64,000 nucleotides of DNA, taken from contig NC_080057.1 in NCBI RefSeq assembly GCF_026212465.1, forward strand, positions 10,429,263 to 10,493,262, read 5' to 3'. Position 1 is the first letter of the stretch, and each line of letters begins with the position of its first letter. Below, piece by piece: positions 12,701 to 25,100 of the stretch. The position numbers were made by a program, and so were the translations under genes. The stretch is from Amaranthus tricolor. Taxonomy: Eukaryota > Streptophyta > Magnoliopsida > Caryophyllales > Amaranthaceae. A model generated the notes under the pieces. It did not search any database, was not told where the DNA came from, and saw only the letters and a program-made list of their open reading frames with translations.

Positions 12701-12817
12701 TTTTTTTTTGGCGATTTTTGTCCATCATTTGATCTATTATAGTGTTGGATAGGTTTATCTAAGATAGTTTAAGGTTTGGGTAAAAATTGTTATATATGTA
12801 ACAAGTTATGTAACAAG
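9765..12817. repeat. LTR-like non-coding repeat, about 3 kb
   Basis: The segment starts TGTAACCGCCTCGAATTATG (9759 onward), like the start of many plant gypsy LTRs, and has no open frame over about 70 codons. A GC-richer patch at 10390-10500 (TCGGTCTACCGTCCGCGACA region) and stretches repeating 'ATTTTACCG...AAACCGAATAAAA' near 10740-11240 suggest an old LTR or untranslated retroelement leader. It stops where CACTA homology begins at 12818. I could not find a matching right end, so identity and limits are uncertain. Confidence 0.35.
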
Positions 12818-13701
12818 CGATGGTAAAACTTCTTTTTGCTTGCTGATTTAGAAGTTTTACCACGCTTTTCCTAATCAATCAATAGAAATCAAATGTCATA
12901 TATTAGTTTAATGACTGAATCAAAAGAAGTAAATTCAAATCAAAAACTATAATATAATATGAAATACTAACAACTTCAATGGAAGTTGTTCTTTTGGCAA
13001 CAAAAGCCTCCCATTCCCTCTTCGATATGTGACCCCATATTTCGTAGGGCATCTTCGAAGATGCTTGCTCTCCACCTTCGTTTCCCGTTTTGACCTTTTT
13101 GGTCGTACGGGCACGCCTCTTCGTAATAACCAGTTACTAGCTTGGATTTGAAATCTCTGAATCTATCAGCAACAGCTGAAAGAAAAACATTCTTCTTCTC
13201 TTCATCGCTCTCGATGTGAAAAAGATTCTAAAAAAAAAATTATATTTATTAGTGTCAATTAAACTAATTTTAAAATAAAACTAAATGAATTAAAATAGTA
13301 AAGTTGCTTACCACAGTATCATTCGATAGAGAGTTCTTCAAACCCTCTGGAACCTCATTCCATACGTGTAATATGGAAATCTTGCGGATACATAGGCCCA
13401 CTTGTTTTCCATATTGCCTACGTCATTTTCCGCAGGGTTGACCCAATGCATTGTATTCCAAATGCATGGGTTCTGTGACTTTGAGATTTTTCGTAGGACC
13501 TCGCCCTTTTCTTTTCTTACTGGTAGTGGGAGCATCCATTATTAGTGGGGCATCTTCAGTCTCAAAATCATTGTCAAGTGGTGGAGCGTCTTCAGCCATA
13601 CGCTTGTATCTCACAATTTGGTCCTCTTCACTATCATAACTACGATGTTCATTATTCGAGATCTCAATCTCAAGGACAATTTCGTCTCTGAATAGATGCA
13701 T
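12818..13701 (-). pseudogene. CACTA second gene (Transposase_24-like), 5' exons only
   Basis: The first exon begins at ATG 13701 with MHLFRDEIV and carries an acidic stretch, a KKRKGRGPTKNLKV basic block and HLEYNALGQP, as in plant En/Spm second proteins. A stop (TGG to TGA) follows QPCGK, where copy 2 reads on. A donor site at about 13310 and a second exon (about 12975-13228) carry the RDFKSK and PYEIWGH...W..F segment. A third exon is cut off at 12818. It cannot make the full protein. Confidence 0.7.
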
Positions 13702-13890
13702 TGTATATCAGTACCTGAAAGAGTATGAATAGAAATTTATTAGAACACAAGCTAAGTAATATTAAGAATATGACTATGATTTACAATTCTAATACGTTCA
13801 ACACAATAATATATAACAAATAGTGTTGTGTGCAAAGTTTCATGCAAAACAAACCAAGTTTGAGCTTAAAATTCATACCTTGTGAATCAC

Positions 13891-16800
13891 TTAATTCAAA
13901 TGTATTCCTTCCGTGTGATCTACACGCATATAACCAACATCTACATCATCTTGATCCACTGATTTTGGATTGATAAAGGGAGAGGAGTCTTGAAAAGCTT
14001 CATATTCTTCCTCATCCTCAATATCACCTATACCAAGGATGCTTCTTTTTCCGGTACAATAATAGACCATTTTTTATTAGACGGGTCTACAATGTAGAAT
14101 ACTTGCTTGGCTTGTGTGGCTAGTATGAATGGCTCCTCACTATCACGCAAACGAGCTAAGTCTACAAGAGTGAATCCACAAGGGTTGTCATTTTTATGCA
14201 TCGTCGATTATTATCTACCCACTTACATTGGAAAAGACCAATATTGAAAGTAGAGTAGTCAAGCTCCCATATTTCATGTACCCGCCCGTAGTATACCAAT
14301 TTAGCATCAACCGGCGCTTGATCCTTCGCACTCGTGTAAAATGTAGATGACGCCAAAATAGAAACCCACTATTCTGTAGATAAGATGACTTATTGTCTTG
14401 ACCCTCAGTCCAAAATGTGAAGCCATTGACATCGTAACCCTCATATTTGTTGACATCATCACGAGGACCAAAAGCTAACCACTTAACAATTTCGGATACA
14501 CCCTTGAGTTCTTCGCATATTACTCGACTATGAAACCAATTAATAAACGACTTGTTATGCAACTGCATCAATGCCCTATCCCATTTAAAAAGAATATATC
14601 AAAATGCTCACTCAAAAAAGGATGAACTTTCCGAATATGATGCAACATATACAAGTATGCTTGTAGAAGGCTGTCTCGAGGAGGTGTGACCGATTTGGAG
14701 CCAATTGTTCCTTTCCCTCAAGCCTTCCTTCATGTCTAGAGGTAGGAAGTCCAATAGGCTTTGCCATGGCCAAATACTCGGCTATAAAGTTACTAATCTC
14801 ATCGCTCACAGTGCCTTGAATCATACTCCTTTCGGGTTGTGCTGAATTCCTTACCTTATTTTGTAAAACACCCATGTGTCTTTCAAAAGAATAACACCAC
14901 CTTAAAAAAAATGGACCCAAAAGCTTGATCTCACGAACGAGATGGTCAATAAGATGAACCATTATATCAAAGAAAGAAGGTAGAAAATACATCTCAATGT
15001 TGCATAAAGTTACAATCACGTCGAGTTGAAGAGCATCAAGTTTAAAGGGATCAAGAACTTTACTACAAATTGTGTTGAAGAAGGAACATAGCTCGGTAAT
15101 AGCATATCTCACATGTTTTGGCAGTATTCCACGGATTGCAATTGGTTAGTACACTTGCATCATTACATGGCAATCGTGAGATTTCATACTTCCCAACTTC
15201 AGCTCACCATTTAGGCTCACAAATCTCTTCATGCTGGATGAGTACCCAGACGGAACCTTAATGCCATACAAAGACTCACAAAATGCCCGCTTCTCTACTT
15301 TGGACAATTTGTAGCAAGCTGGAGGCAAATAAACTTTGTCATTACTCATCTTCTTCTTACTGCCCTTTCCCTTGTTATTGCCACCAACTTATCAGCTCTA
15401 TTTCTTTTCTTACTCACCTTAACATGTGCCTAAAACTCCGGACGAAGACCCTTACATTCAAACCAATCTCGCATGGCCCAAACATCCTTTGTCTTACCCG
15501 GAATGTTCATGAGAGTCCCGAGTATAGCATCCCATACATTTTTCTCTATATGCATAACGTCAAGACAATGCCTAACTTGTAGATCTCTCCAATATGGAAG
15601 CTTCCAAAAGATTGATTCTTTTTTCCATAATCGGTCTTCACCCCCTTGCACTTGCCCTGTTTTACAAAATACAGTCTCAACTCCCTTAACCTATTCATAA
15701 ACCTCATAACCGGTCAACGATCGACGAGCTACACGGTCCTCAACCTCCCCGTTGAACATCTTCTTCTTCTTACGATGTGATCTCGTGGGAGGAACTTTCG
15801 ATGGTGCATGAATACGTGTTTACACTTAGGAATCCACGTGGATTCCATGTCAACAATACATATTGGGCATGCTTTCTTCCCTTAATTTTATACCCTGATA
15901 AGTTGCCATATGCCGGAAAATCATTAACGGTGCATAAAAGCATTGCACGCAAGGTGAACTCCTCATTAGCATCTGCATCAAACACGGAAATGCCTTCATC
16001 CCACATCTTTCTCAAATCCTCAACGAGAGGTGCAATATATACATCTATGTCATTGCCAGGTTGTTTAGGACCCGAGATAAGAAGCGAAAGCATAATGTAC
16101 TTACGCTTCATACACAACCAAGGTGGCAAACTATAGATCACGAACAGTACCGGCCAAGTACTATGCTGAGAACTAAGATTGCCGAATGGGTTCATTCCAT
16201 TCGTACACAGTCCAAGCCTTAAATTACGAACCTTATCCCCAAAAGTCTTATGCAACTTATCAATACTCTTCCACTCCAGAGAATCAGATGGATGTGTGAG
16301 CAAGTGACCTTTCTTCACCCTATTTGCATGCCACCTCAAATTTAACGCATCTTTCTTTGTAGAAAACAAGCGCTTAAATCTAGGTATTATTGGAAGATAC
16401 TACAATACCTTAGCCAGGGGCCCTTTAGCATCCCGAGTCTCTTTACGCTTGGAGCGCGATAACCCACACCTAGGACGCTTTTCTAAGTTCTCGTTTTCAT
16501 TCTGATACAACACACAATCATTCGAACACGCATGAATCTTTTGGTACTCTAAGCCGAAAGGACACGTGAGCTTTTTGGCATAATATGTCTACTTTGGAAG
16601 TTCATTTCCCTCAGGAAGCATCTCACCGAACACTTCTAATAACAATGTGAAACTAGCGTCACTCCAATTGAACTGTGACTTAGTGTTGAAAATTGTCAAC
16701 ACTGCTGTTAGTTTGGTGAACTTTGTACATCCAGGGTACAAAGGCTTTTGAGAAGCCTCTGTCAACAAGTAAAAAACACGAGGACGTTTTCCTAACTCAT

Positions 16801-17198
16801 CCTCGACTCCCTCCATCATCTCATCAATACGATCCACATCCTCATCGACATTCTCTTCATCTGTCTCATACCTATCAACATGATCTACTACATCCTCATT
16901 GACATCGGCCACATTATTGACGTCCTCAACAACACTTTTCTCTTTGTAAACTCCCTTCTCACCATGCCAAACCCAAACATGATATTGAGGCCTAAACCCA
17001 CGTCGAAGTAAGTGCTCCCTAAGGATATCAATACTATCTACCTTTGATACATTGCCATAAGTGACACATGGGCAATAAAAACCAACTCCCCCCCATCCTA
17101 ACTGGATGTTCAACCGCAATACTACAAAATTCTAATACGCCATCAATAAATTCCGACGATTTAATGCTTCCATACATCCAAGAAGGATCTTTTGTCAT
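13891..17198 (-). pseudogene. CACTA TNP2-type transposase, copy 1
   Basis: Start at ATG 17198 by alignment with copy 2; stop at 13891. The domain order matches plant TNP2 proteins: a transposase-associated N-terminus (DPSWMYG), the Transposase_21 core, DUF4218-like (CNIEMYFLPSFFDIMVHL) and DUF4216-like (KLVYYGRVHEI) segments. Lesions seen: a stop where copy 2 has Ser in LPKSTYYA (near 16588), a Trp-to-stop in the VLWYLP block (near 16400), a 1-nt shift before the HAQYV region (near 15880), a 4-nt loss near 15775, and others downstream. The DGMNPFG motif, which carries a proposed catalytic Asp, reads NGMNPFG here. Inactive. Confidence 0.8.
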
Positions 17199-18029
17199 CC
17201 TAATTAGTGTGATTAATTAATTCAAAAAAAAAATTAATACACAACTTTTAAACATATATACTTATTTATAACAAACATATTTAACCCTAAAAAAATATAT
17301 ACTTATTTATACCAAATCTATTTAACCCTAAATATACATACTTCATATTCTAATTTTATACTTCATACATCAATATTAACCACTACGTTGTAAATAAAAT
17401 CATATTCTAATTCTAATAGTTAAAGACATAACTGTAACAACAAACCACATTTTTAACAAATTACACAAATATTTAACAAACTAATAACATAAACTTGAAT
17501 AATGTAAAATTCACAAATAAATTGATATCTTTAGCACTAAATTACTAAATTACATGTTAAACAATAAAGATATGAACTTGAAAATTAGTAAAATAAATAT
17601 AATTACCTTGATTACGTGGATTATGTTATCTACAACGAAAAACAGAGAAACAAAATTAGTATACAAACAGTTGCCCTAATTTTCGAGTGTTTTCATGAAT
17701 ATCTTGCAAAACTTAAATGCTTAACAAATTAATAAGAGAAAAAATACCTTAATGTCGTGGATTTTGAAGATGAACAAGACCAAAGTATTAAATTTCGTGG
17801 GTTTATGAACCAAGAAGAAGAAGAACAGGTGTTTTCAAGTGTTTTTCAATGGGTTTATGAATCAGTTTACAAAGAAAGCAGCAAATGATGAAGAATTTAT
17901 GGTTTTTAGAAGAAGATGAAGATGAAGAATGAAAGCTTGAATGGTGAAAATGGTGGGTTTTTGAGAGATACAACAGTTTACGTATATTTGTGAAATGAAA
18001 ATAATGCTGGCGGGTTTTAATTTTGTGAA
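17199..18029. other. CACTA copy 1, non-coding leader upstream of the transposase
   Basis: AT-rich DNA between the transposase start and the subterminal repeats. By position it should contain the transposase promoter and 5' leader on the minus strand. It is shorter than the equivalent region of copy 2 and only partly alignable. No coding sequence. Confidence 0.5.
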
Positions 18030-18316
18030 ATAAGCATATTTGCTGGGGGCATAAACCAAAACCGCAGCAATTGAGTGAAGCACATGAGTATTTGCTGCGG
18101 GCCTTAGAACAATTGCAGCAATTGAAAGCATTATTTGCTGCGGGCCATAGCATAACCGCAACAATTAATTGTGCTACTGAGTATTTGCTGCGGTCACACC
18201 TTAAAACCGCAGCAATTAATTGTTTTTTTTTTCTAAATTCTTTTTGCTATTTAATGTTGCTTCTAAGGAAAACCGCAGCAAATGACAAGCAACAAATCAG
18301 GTTTTTTCCACTAGTG
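18030..18316. repeat. CACTA copy 1 right subterminal repeats and terminal inverted repeat
   Basis: TTTGCTGCGG or its reverse complement CCGCAGCAAA/CCGCAGCAATT occurs about eight times, usually as facing pairs separated by 10-20 bp (for example 18091-18122, 18133-18165, 18184-18220). The block ends in TTTTTTCCACTAGTG. In En/Spm such motifs are the sites bound by the element's own protein; that role is inferred here. Confidence 0.8.
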
Positions 18317-18594
18317 ACTTCATTGGACAGACACAATTGAATTGCACTCAATGCCTTTGAGAAAATTTATTCCCATATAGCCATGGACATTCCTTTAGGC
18401 ATCTTATCCACACCATGTAAAGCCTTTTGCACTCCATGTTGCACCAATATGGCCTTCATCTTCACTTGTCATAAACTAAAGTTTTGATTCCTATCAAACT
18501 TCTCAATATCCAACTTCATGGATGCCATTTCTTTTGTAAGATCAATCAAGAAACCTTAAAACAACCTCCAAGAAACTCTTGCTCTGATACCAAT
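18317..18594 (-). pseudogene. Copia gag start and primer-binding site, interrupted by CACTA copy 1
   Basis: On the minus strand ATG 18528 begins MASMKLDIEKFDRNQNFSL, the usual start of a copia UBN2-type Gag, and the frame reaches KALSAIQLCLSNEV exactly where the CACTA end begins. Stops occur after FSL and after AIWE. Upstream, 18594-18581 is ATTGGTATCAGAGC, a standard tRNA-iMet primer-binding site. The rest of this element is not seen left of the CACTA copy. Confidence 0.75.
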
Positions 18595-19270
18595 TGAAAA
18601 AATTACCACTATACACCCAAGGATAAAAATTTTGATCTCAAGAACACATCTTACACAAAGCCCCAAAACAGAATATGGATATGTGCAACCAAGAACAATA
18701 ATAAAGAAAAAGCAAGAATGCAATCAAAAACACACTAAGATTTAAGTGGTTCACCCCTAATTGGGCTAGGTCCACTGTCCTAACCTAGATGCCTTATTGC
18801 TCCTTTCAAAAGTTCTCCAATGGAGATGTACACTTGATGATGATTACAATTGAGGAAGAAGAGAATAGAGAGTAGAGAGAGAAATATGTAGAGAGAGAAT
18901 GAGGAAATGAAAGCTATGTAAGAATACTATGTGTTTAGCCTTATTTATAGTTTATAGTGTTTAACATTTTCAAATGATCCTAAGGCAAATCAAGAAAACC
19001 GAAAACAGAACAAGAAACATGTTCCAGCTCCCAAAGCCGAGTCGGCTTCCTTTTGGCCAAGGGGAAACCCGACTCGGTTTTCTCTTCTGTCTCCAAATGA
19101 GACTTCTTCCTTTAAAGCATTATATCATATGTCTAAAATTATCATTTTTCCCCTTTTTAAAAACACAACATATTATATTATGATTAAGGACTCTAAGTCA
19201 CCCTAATCACCACAAGAATAAAGTCATTTTAGGGTTTCTAAGAAAGATGGGCAATTCAGACATTTTAGCT
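18595..19270 (-). mobile_element. Probable copia LTR next to the primer-binding site
   Basis: The LTR should begin (on the plus strand) with TGAAAAAATTACC at 18595, directly beside the primer-binding site. It contains a purine-rich GAGAGAGAAATATG stretch and AAATAAGGC/TTTATAG boxes of the type seen in copia LTRs. Its far end is not certain; about 19140-19270 is my estimate. Confidence 0.45.
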
Positions 19271-20029
19271 CACTTTTAAAAACTAAAAAAAATTAAATAT
19301 ATAACCGGATACTCGGTTTCCAAAAGTATGTGATCCGGATCTAGATTCGGTATCCGGTTTTAAAATCAGGTATCTGACTCGGATTATCTAGTTTGCAGAA
19401 ATCGGATAAATTATCCAGTTTTTGAAACCAGATACCGAATAATTCGGATCGGGTATTTCAGAGTGAGTTTTTATGAACACCCCGGGGTAGACAAAATGTC
19501 AAAGGTTTTGGTCAAATTAAGCATTTATTTCGACTGGATTTTGAAATATGTGGTCAATTGGGTGACCATGACGTTTGTTTTTTGAAAAAATTGTCATTAC
19601 GTTAAGTAAAAATAGCGTAAAGTTAACAAAAAAAAATTCTTTTTTTTGTCTATCACGTGGAATTGTTGGAAGAACAAGGTTATCACGTGGAATAAAAAAT
19701 ATTTGTCTACCACGTGGAAAAACTAAAATTTCAGGGTTACCACATGGAATTTTCCTTTCAAGATTTATGCAATTTCAATTACTTTTATCCATGATCAATG
19801 AAATGCTGAAAATTTGGAGGTATTCATTCGATTTATTAGGTTGATTTCATGTTAGGTGTTTTGAATCGGCTTAAAATTGGTTATTTATTTATTTATTTAT
19901 TTATTTTTATCCATTTTGTTTTTATATGATTATAAATCATGTTTAAAGTCGAGTCGAATCGGGTTCGGTAACAAGGTCAGGTAAATTTCGGTTCATTGGG
20001 TCTATTTCGAACACCTTCTGGCTTAAGAC
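19271..20029. repeat. Degenerate simple repeats, G-box array and (TTTA)n
   Basis: 19300-19460 is a run of CCGGAT/ATCGG-like words. 19651-19760 has four near-copies of a unit of about 30 bp starting TATCACGTGGAAT or TACCACGTGGAAA; three contain the perfect palindrome CACGTG and the fourth reads CACATG. 19882-19916 is (TTTA)n. None is coding. Confidence 0.6.
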
Positions 20030-20790
20030 TAAATGTTGTGAGAGACCTTCTCTAATAGGCCGACCCGTTATATTTTTTAAACCTTAAAAAAAGAAAAAAA
20101 ATAGTGTAACTGCACGCTTACTTGGTAGGATTTTAGAATGGCTTTAGTAGGCATTTAGGATACGTCAAGTAGGGATTTACAATACATCAAGTAGGTGATT
20201 TTAGCATGCTGAACTTGTTAAGTAGGTGTTTTTAATCGCCCAATTCTTGTAAACCTTAAACACCTACTTATTATACCTCAAAACACTTATTTGACATACC
20301 TCAAACAACTACTTGACTTATCTCAAAAACCTATTTACATACTCAAGCCCATACTTAATATACCTCAAACACATACTTGACAACCACAAATACCTGCTTG
20401 GTATACCCTAAATACCTACTTGGTATATTTTCAAATCCCTATTTAACAAACCTCAAACACCTACTGAGTATACCTTAAGTACCTGATTGTTATATCCCAA
20501 ATACCTACTTGGGATATCTCAAACACTTATTTTACAACCCCAAATACCTACTTGATCTGACCCAAATACATGCTTGATATATCTCAAACCCTTACTTGAT
20601 ATACCTTAAACCTTAATGATATACCCCCAAGTACCTACTCGATATACATCAAATCCCTACTTGGTGTATCCTAAATCCCTACAATAGTAATGTTTAAAAT
20701 ATAATCAACATTTTATTAAATTAATCATTTATTGTGGTCATGGCCTTTTGAGAGCTATCTCTCAAAGAGATCGTCTCCTGGAGAGTTACT
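20030..20790. mobile_element. Fold-back element built of inverted minisatellite arms
   Basis: The right part (20240-20690) is a degenerate tandem array of about 20-28 bp units reading ACCTACTTGATATACCTCAA with variations. The left part (20115-20235) has the same unit in reverse complement (AAGTAGGTGATTTTA, CAAGTAGGGATTTAC). Flanking words GAGAGACCTTCTCTAA (left) and GAGAGCTATCTCTCAAAGAG (right) resemble the ends of plant fold-back MULE derivatives. No coding sequence or clean target duplication. Confidence 0.5.
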
Positions 20791-20847
20791 AGTTGCTACA
20801 ATAGAGGAGTAACTAAAAAGGTCACCAAGGAAATATTCGAATAAGAT

Positions 20848-21445
20848 TGTTGAAGTAAATTGTGACTTGAGTGCACAATCAAGTCTATCAATTAGTGTGT
20901 GTGCATAGAGATGGAATCCTATGGGTGAATTAAGTGTGACTTAAAGTGTGGTGTTTAAGTGTGTCTTAATGGAGTGCATTAAGGTGTGAATTATGATGGG
21001 TATTAAAGTGGTGTTTAAGAATGAGAATCAATGCATGAAGTTATGAGGACATTGAAGTATGTCTTGAACATATGGCTTAATGGTGATTATTATGCTATTA
21101 ACTCAAGGCCTTAATTGTGTATACTCATTAATGCAATTACTCTTTTAAATAGGGGGCTCATATGCTCATTTGTAATAATCAAAAATACATCAAACAAGAA
21201 CCCTTTAGCCTAAACACATGGCCTATAATCTCTTACTCTCAATTGTAATCCTTCTAGAACTGTTGAAACTCCATTGTTATACTATAAACAAATATACTAT
21301 ACACCTTCGAGGACATAGCCCACATTGTGTGAAACTCATAAACACTTGTGTTCATTTTTGCATTGTTTATTTCCTTCAAACGTTATTAATTTCATTGAAA
21401 ATATAATTGGTTCATCAAGGTACTTCATACCTTTCGAACTTGGTG
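20848..21445 (+). mobile_element. Copia LTR remnant
   Basis: It starts TGTTGAAGTAAATTGTG. Near 21307-21350 CGAGGACATAGCCCACATTGTGTGAAACTCATAAACACTTGTGT-like words (split here: CGAGGACATAGCC, then TTGTGTGAAACTC) match the R/U5 region of many copia LTRs, where GAGGACGTAGCC and TGAACCTCGTTAAA are usual. A weak primer-site-like TTGGTGATATTAGAG follows at 21440. No internal genes follow. Confidence 0.45.
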
Positions 21446-22178
21446 ATATTAGAGTTTGAGTATTCAACTTAGACTCTAATCTAGCTCCCATTTCAAAGAT
21501 TTAGGAAATATTACCCAAAATAATCCAACCTTTTACTGATTTCCCTTTAATAATTACAACTGTTGATTAATCATGAATAATCCAAATTTTAGGATCAATT
21601 ACCCGAGAACATTGTTGGCCAAATGGTGACCGATTCTTACAGGTTAATTGTTACAAAAAAATTACATAAATAAATATTCAAAAATATAAAAAATTAAAAG
21701 TTAAAATCAAAATAATAAACCTGAATTAATTTCTTTTAAATTTTTTTTAAAGTTTTTAACTTTTTATATTTTAATTTTGTATTTACTCTTTTTTTTATGT
21801 AAAATGACTTGTTATATAGATAAAAGTTTACCTTGATGTATACTTAGAAATCACCTCATTTTAATTGATATTATTTTATATTTAATCAAAAATTAAACTT
21901 ATTACAAGAAAATCAGTACAAAATACATTTTGATTGATATTATTTATATTGAATTAAAAATTAAAATTATTACAAGAAAATCAGAAATACATTATTCTGA
22001 ATAATTTTTCAAAATTTATTTTCGGGTTGGATCCAATATCGATAGTTGCTAGGGACTTTTGGCACAACTCTCGTTCGACCCCAATAGAGACATCCGATAC
22101 ACCTCTCTTCCGTCTCCCTTCTTTAAACCCTCAGAAATCCCTTCATTTTCCTGCTGACCTTTCCTTATCCACCCATCA
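21446..22178. other. TOC75 upstream region and 5' leader
   Basis: AT-rich DNA that gives way to a C/T-rich segment at about 22060-22178 (CTCTCTTCCGTCTCCCTTC), typical of a plant 5' untranslated leader just before the ATG at 22179. No clear TATA box was found, as is common for housekeeping plastid-protein genes. The longer upstream frame from 22027 is out of frame with the gene and has no support. Confidence 0.5.
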
Positions 22179-25100
22179 ATGGCGGCCTTCACCATTCCAG
22201 GCGCCATCACCACTCCTCCATTATCCTCACCTTCTCAATTCTCCAAGTCACACCATTCTTTTCACCTTTCTAACAATATCCATCTCTCCAAATCCGCTTC
22301 CATTCACTCTTTTCTCCCCTCTCATGAATCCACAAAAAACCCTAATCAATCTTTCCGGAATTCTCTTACACCCTCTTACGCAAAGCCCCTTCAATCAATT
22401 CTTTCTCATCCAATGACTAAAACCCTAATCATATCTTCCCCAATTGGACTCCTCATTTTCTTCAATGGTGGAAACGGAGGTTTCAACAATGGAGGAAATG
22501 GTGGTGGTGGTGGTGGTAGTGGTGGTAATGGAGATTCATGGTGGTCACGTTTGCTTACACCAAAAGCCTTAGCAGAAGATGATAACGACAATGGTTCTGA
22601 TAAATGGGATCCTCATGGATTACCAGCTAATATTGTAGTTCAGCTTAATAAATTAAGCGGGTTTAAGAAATATAAGGTTTCTGATATTCTTTTCTTTGAT
22701 CAAAGAACTAGAAGTACTGTTGGTACTGAAGATTCATTCTTTGAAATGGTTTCTTTGAGACCTGGTGGTGTTTATACTAAAGCACAGCTTCAAAAAGAGC
22801 TTGAAACTTTAGTTACTTGTGGCATGTTTGAGAAGGTTGATTTAGAAGGGAAAACTAATCCTGATGGTACTATCAAAGTTTCTATTAATTTCTTTGAAAG
22901 TACTTGGCAAGCTGCTGAGAAATTCAGGTTTTTTTTTGGGATCATTTTCGTGTTTTCAATTAATTATTGCTTAAGTGTTGTACTTTTTGTGTTGTTGCTT
23001 TTGGGTCATTGGAATGTATATGCTCAATTTGTTATTATTGGAATGTATATGGACTATAACCTGGATTGGTTAATGTACACAAGTGGTGATTTTTTTTTTT
23101 TAATTTTTTTTTTTGTGTTGATATCCTTGTGTAGTCGGCTTTTTTCATTATCGGTAGGTCTGTGATGAAATATTTTGAGAAAATATTGATGCTCGTCACA
23201 GTTGTTAATTGATCATTGCTTCAAGTATTATAATTTATGTGTTATTAGTTTTGGGTGATTGGAATTTATATGCTCAATTTGTTTTTGTTGAACCTTTTGT
23301 GTTGGTTCCTGGTGGTTTTGGGTAGTTAAAATTTTTCATAATTGGTACGGTAGGTCAGTGTTTACACATTTTGAGAAAATGTTGTTACTTATTACAAGTT
23401 TTGAGTAATATTTTTGATTATTACTTTGAGTCTTGTACTTTTTGTGTTGTTTTTCGGTCATTGAAATCATATGCTCAATTTGTTAGTTTTGAAATGTTTA
23501 TAGTTACTTTCCGTTTCTGTCAAAGTAGCATCCCTTGATAAGTATTGTACTCATGTTAGTGATTTTGGGTAATTGGGATTTATCATAATTGATAGGTCAT
23601 TGATGAAACATTTTGAGAAAATATTGATACTTAAGTTTTGAGTAAATTTTTTTTTGAGAAAGTTGTATATCTAATGATGGTCGAATTAGTGAAATGGATG
23701 CTTAGTTTTATGTAGTTGAGTAGATGCATCAATGTGGTTATTGTTTTTTATACATGAACATTTTTGTATATGAACTCTAGGTTTATATGCTGTATGCTAT
23801 ATATTTTAAAATTTTCACTGTGTTCTTACTGATATGCAAATCAATATATGGTTGTTCCTGGTTAGAAGTATTTCTACAATTTTTTTTTGAGGATGTGCAA
23901 AATAATATGTGCTTAAATTGAAATCGGTATTGGTTTTGTGTATTTTTGTGTTCAGGTGCATCAATGTGGGTTTAATGCCACAAACAAAGCCCGTTGAGAT
24001 GGATCCTGATATGACTGAAAAGGAGAAGCTGGATTATTTTATTAGTCAGGAGAAGGATTATAGGAGGAGGATTGATAAAGCACGTCCGTGTCTTTTGCCA
24101 CTTGCGCTTTACCGAGATGTAAGGAAGATTTTGATGGACAAGGGGTTGGTATCTGCCAGGTTGCTGCAGCAAATCAGGGATACAGTTCAGAAATGGTACC
24201 ATGATGAGGGTTATGCATGTGCTCAAGTGGTTAATTTTGGGAATTTGAATACAAATGAAGTTGTTTGTGAGGTAGTGGAAGGAGATATTACCCAGTTGTT
24301 GATCCAGTTTCAGGATAAACTTGGGAATGTAGTTGAAGGGAATACACAGTTTCCTGTAGTCTGGAGGGAGCTGCCTAAGCAGGTAAATTTCATTTTAGCC
24401 CTGTTAACGTTGTTATAAATGTGCTCTTCTTTTTTAATAAAAAAATTGCGGATATTGTTGAGATTGCGGTAATGGTCGCAGTGGAGGTGTTCGGCACATG
24501 GCTTTTGGCTTAGCTTTTTGGTTGGCTTTTGGCTTGTTGGTTGGTCAAACAGCCAAAAAATGTATTTGGTAAATGGCTTTTAAAGCAGCTGAAAAGTTGG
24601 CTTTTAAGCCAAAATGAAAAAGCTGCTCTAGCTAGCTTTTTTGGTTGGCTTTTGGCTTGTTGGTCCACTTTTTCTCTAATAAACAACTAATAGCCAATAT
24701 TCAAATTTACCAAACATCTTCACAAACAGCTGACTTTTTCAGCTAGCTTATAGCCAACAAAAATAGCTAATATTTTTAGCTTAATGAGCTAGGCGATTTA
24801 TTTTTTCATGTAGCTAAGCTATTGGTGAGTATAGGGTTCCTCCGAGTTTTCAACGGAGGGTGAGGGCGATGGACAATAGGACGTTGTTATATTTGATGGA
24901 ATAAGGTTCAACAATTGAGAGTTTGGACCAATGTTACTGGGATAAGGAACACGGTTTTAAGTGAATTTCACCATTTTTCAAATTTGAGGTGGGATTAAAA
25001 AAACTTTGGATCGAGATTCTTGGGTCGTGGAATGTTGTATTCTGAATTTTGGTACAATTTAGGGTTAGTTAGGGTTTTTATCGTTACTTAGGAAAAAAAT

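Larger units (their letters stand above)
12818..18316 (-). mobile_element. CACTA (En/Spm) transposon, left-truncated copy 1
   Basis: From 12818 the sequence is collinear with 45616-51903 of the second CACTA copy. Homology starts abruptly within exon c of the second gene, so the left terminus, the Ulp1 exons and the tandem array are missing. The right end is intact: a block of TTTGCTGCGG motifs, then TTTTTTCCACTAGTG ending at about 18316, next to copia gag sequence. The transposase and second gene lie in tandem on the minus strand. A large internal or terminal deletion is the likely cause. Confidence 0.85.

Noticed and set aside
22027..22416. 129-codon frame overlapping the TOC75 start
   Set aside because: It is in a different frame from the recognised TOC75 protein and has no family match.
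22406..22591. Minus-strand proline-rich frame
   Set aside because: It is the antisense of the TOC75 polyglycine codons.
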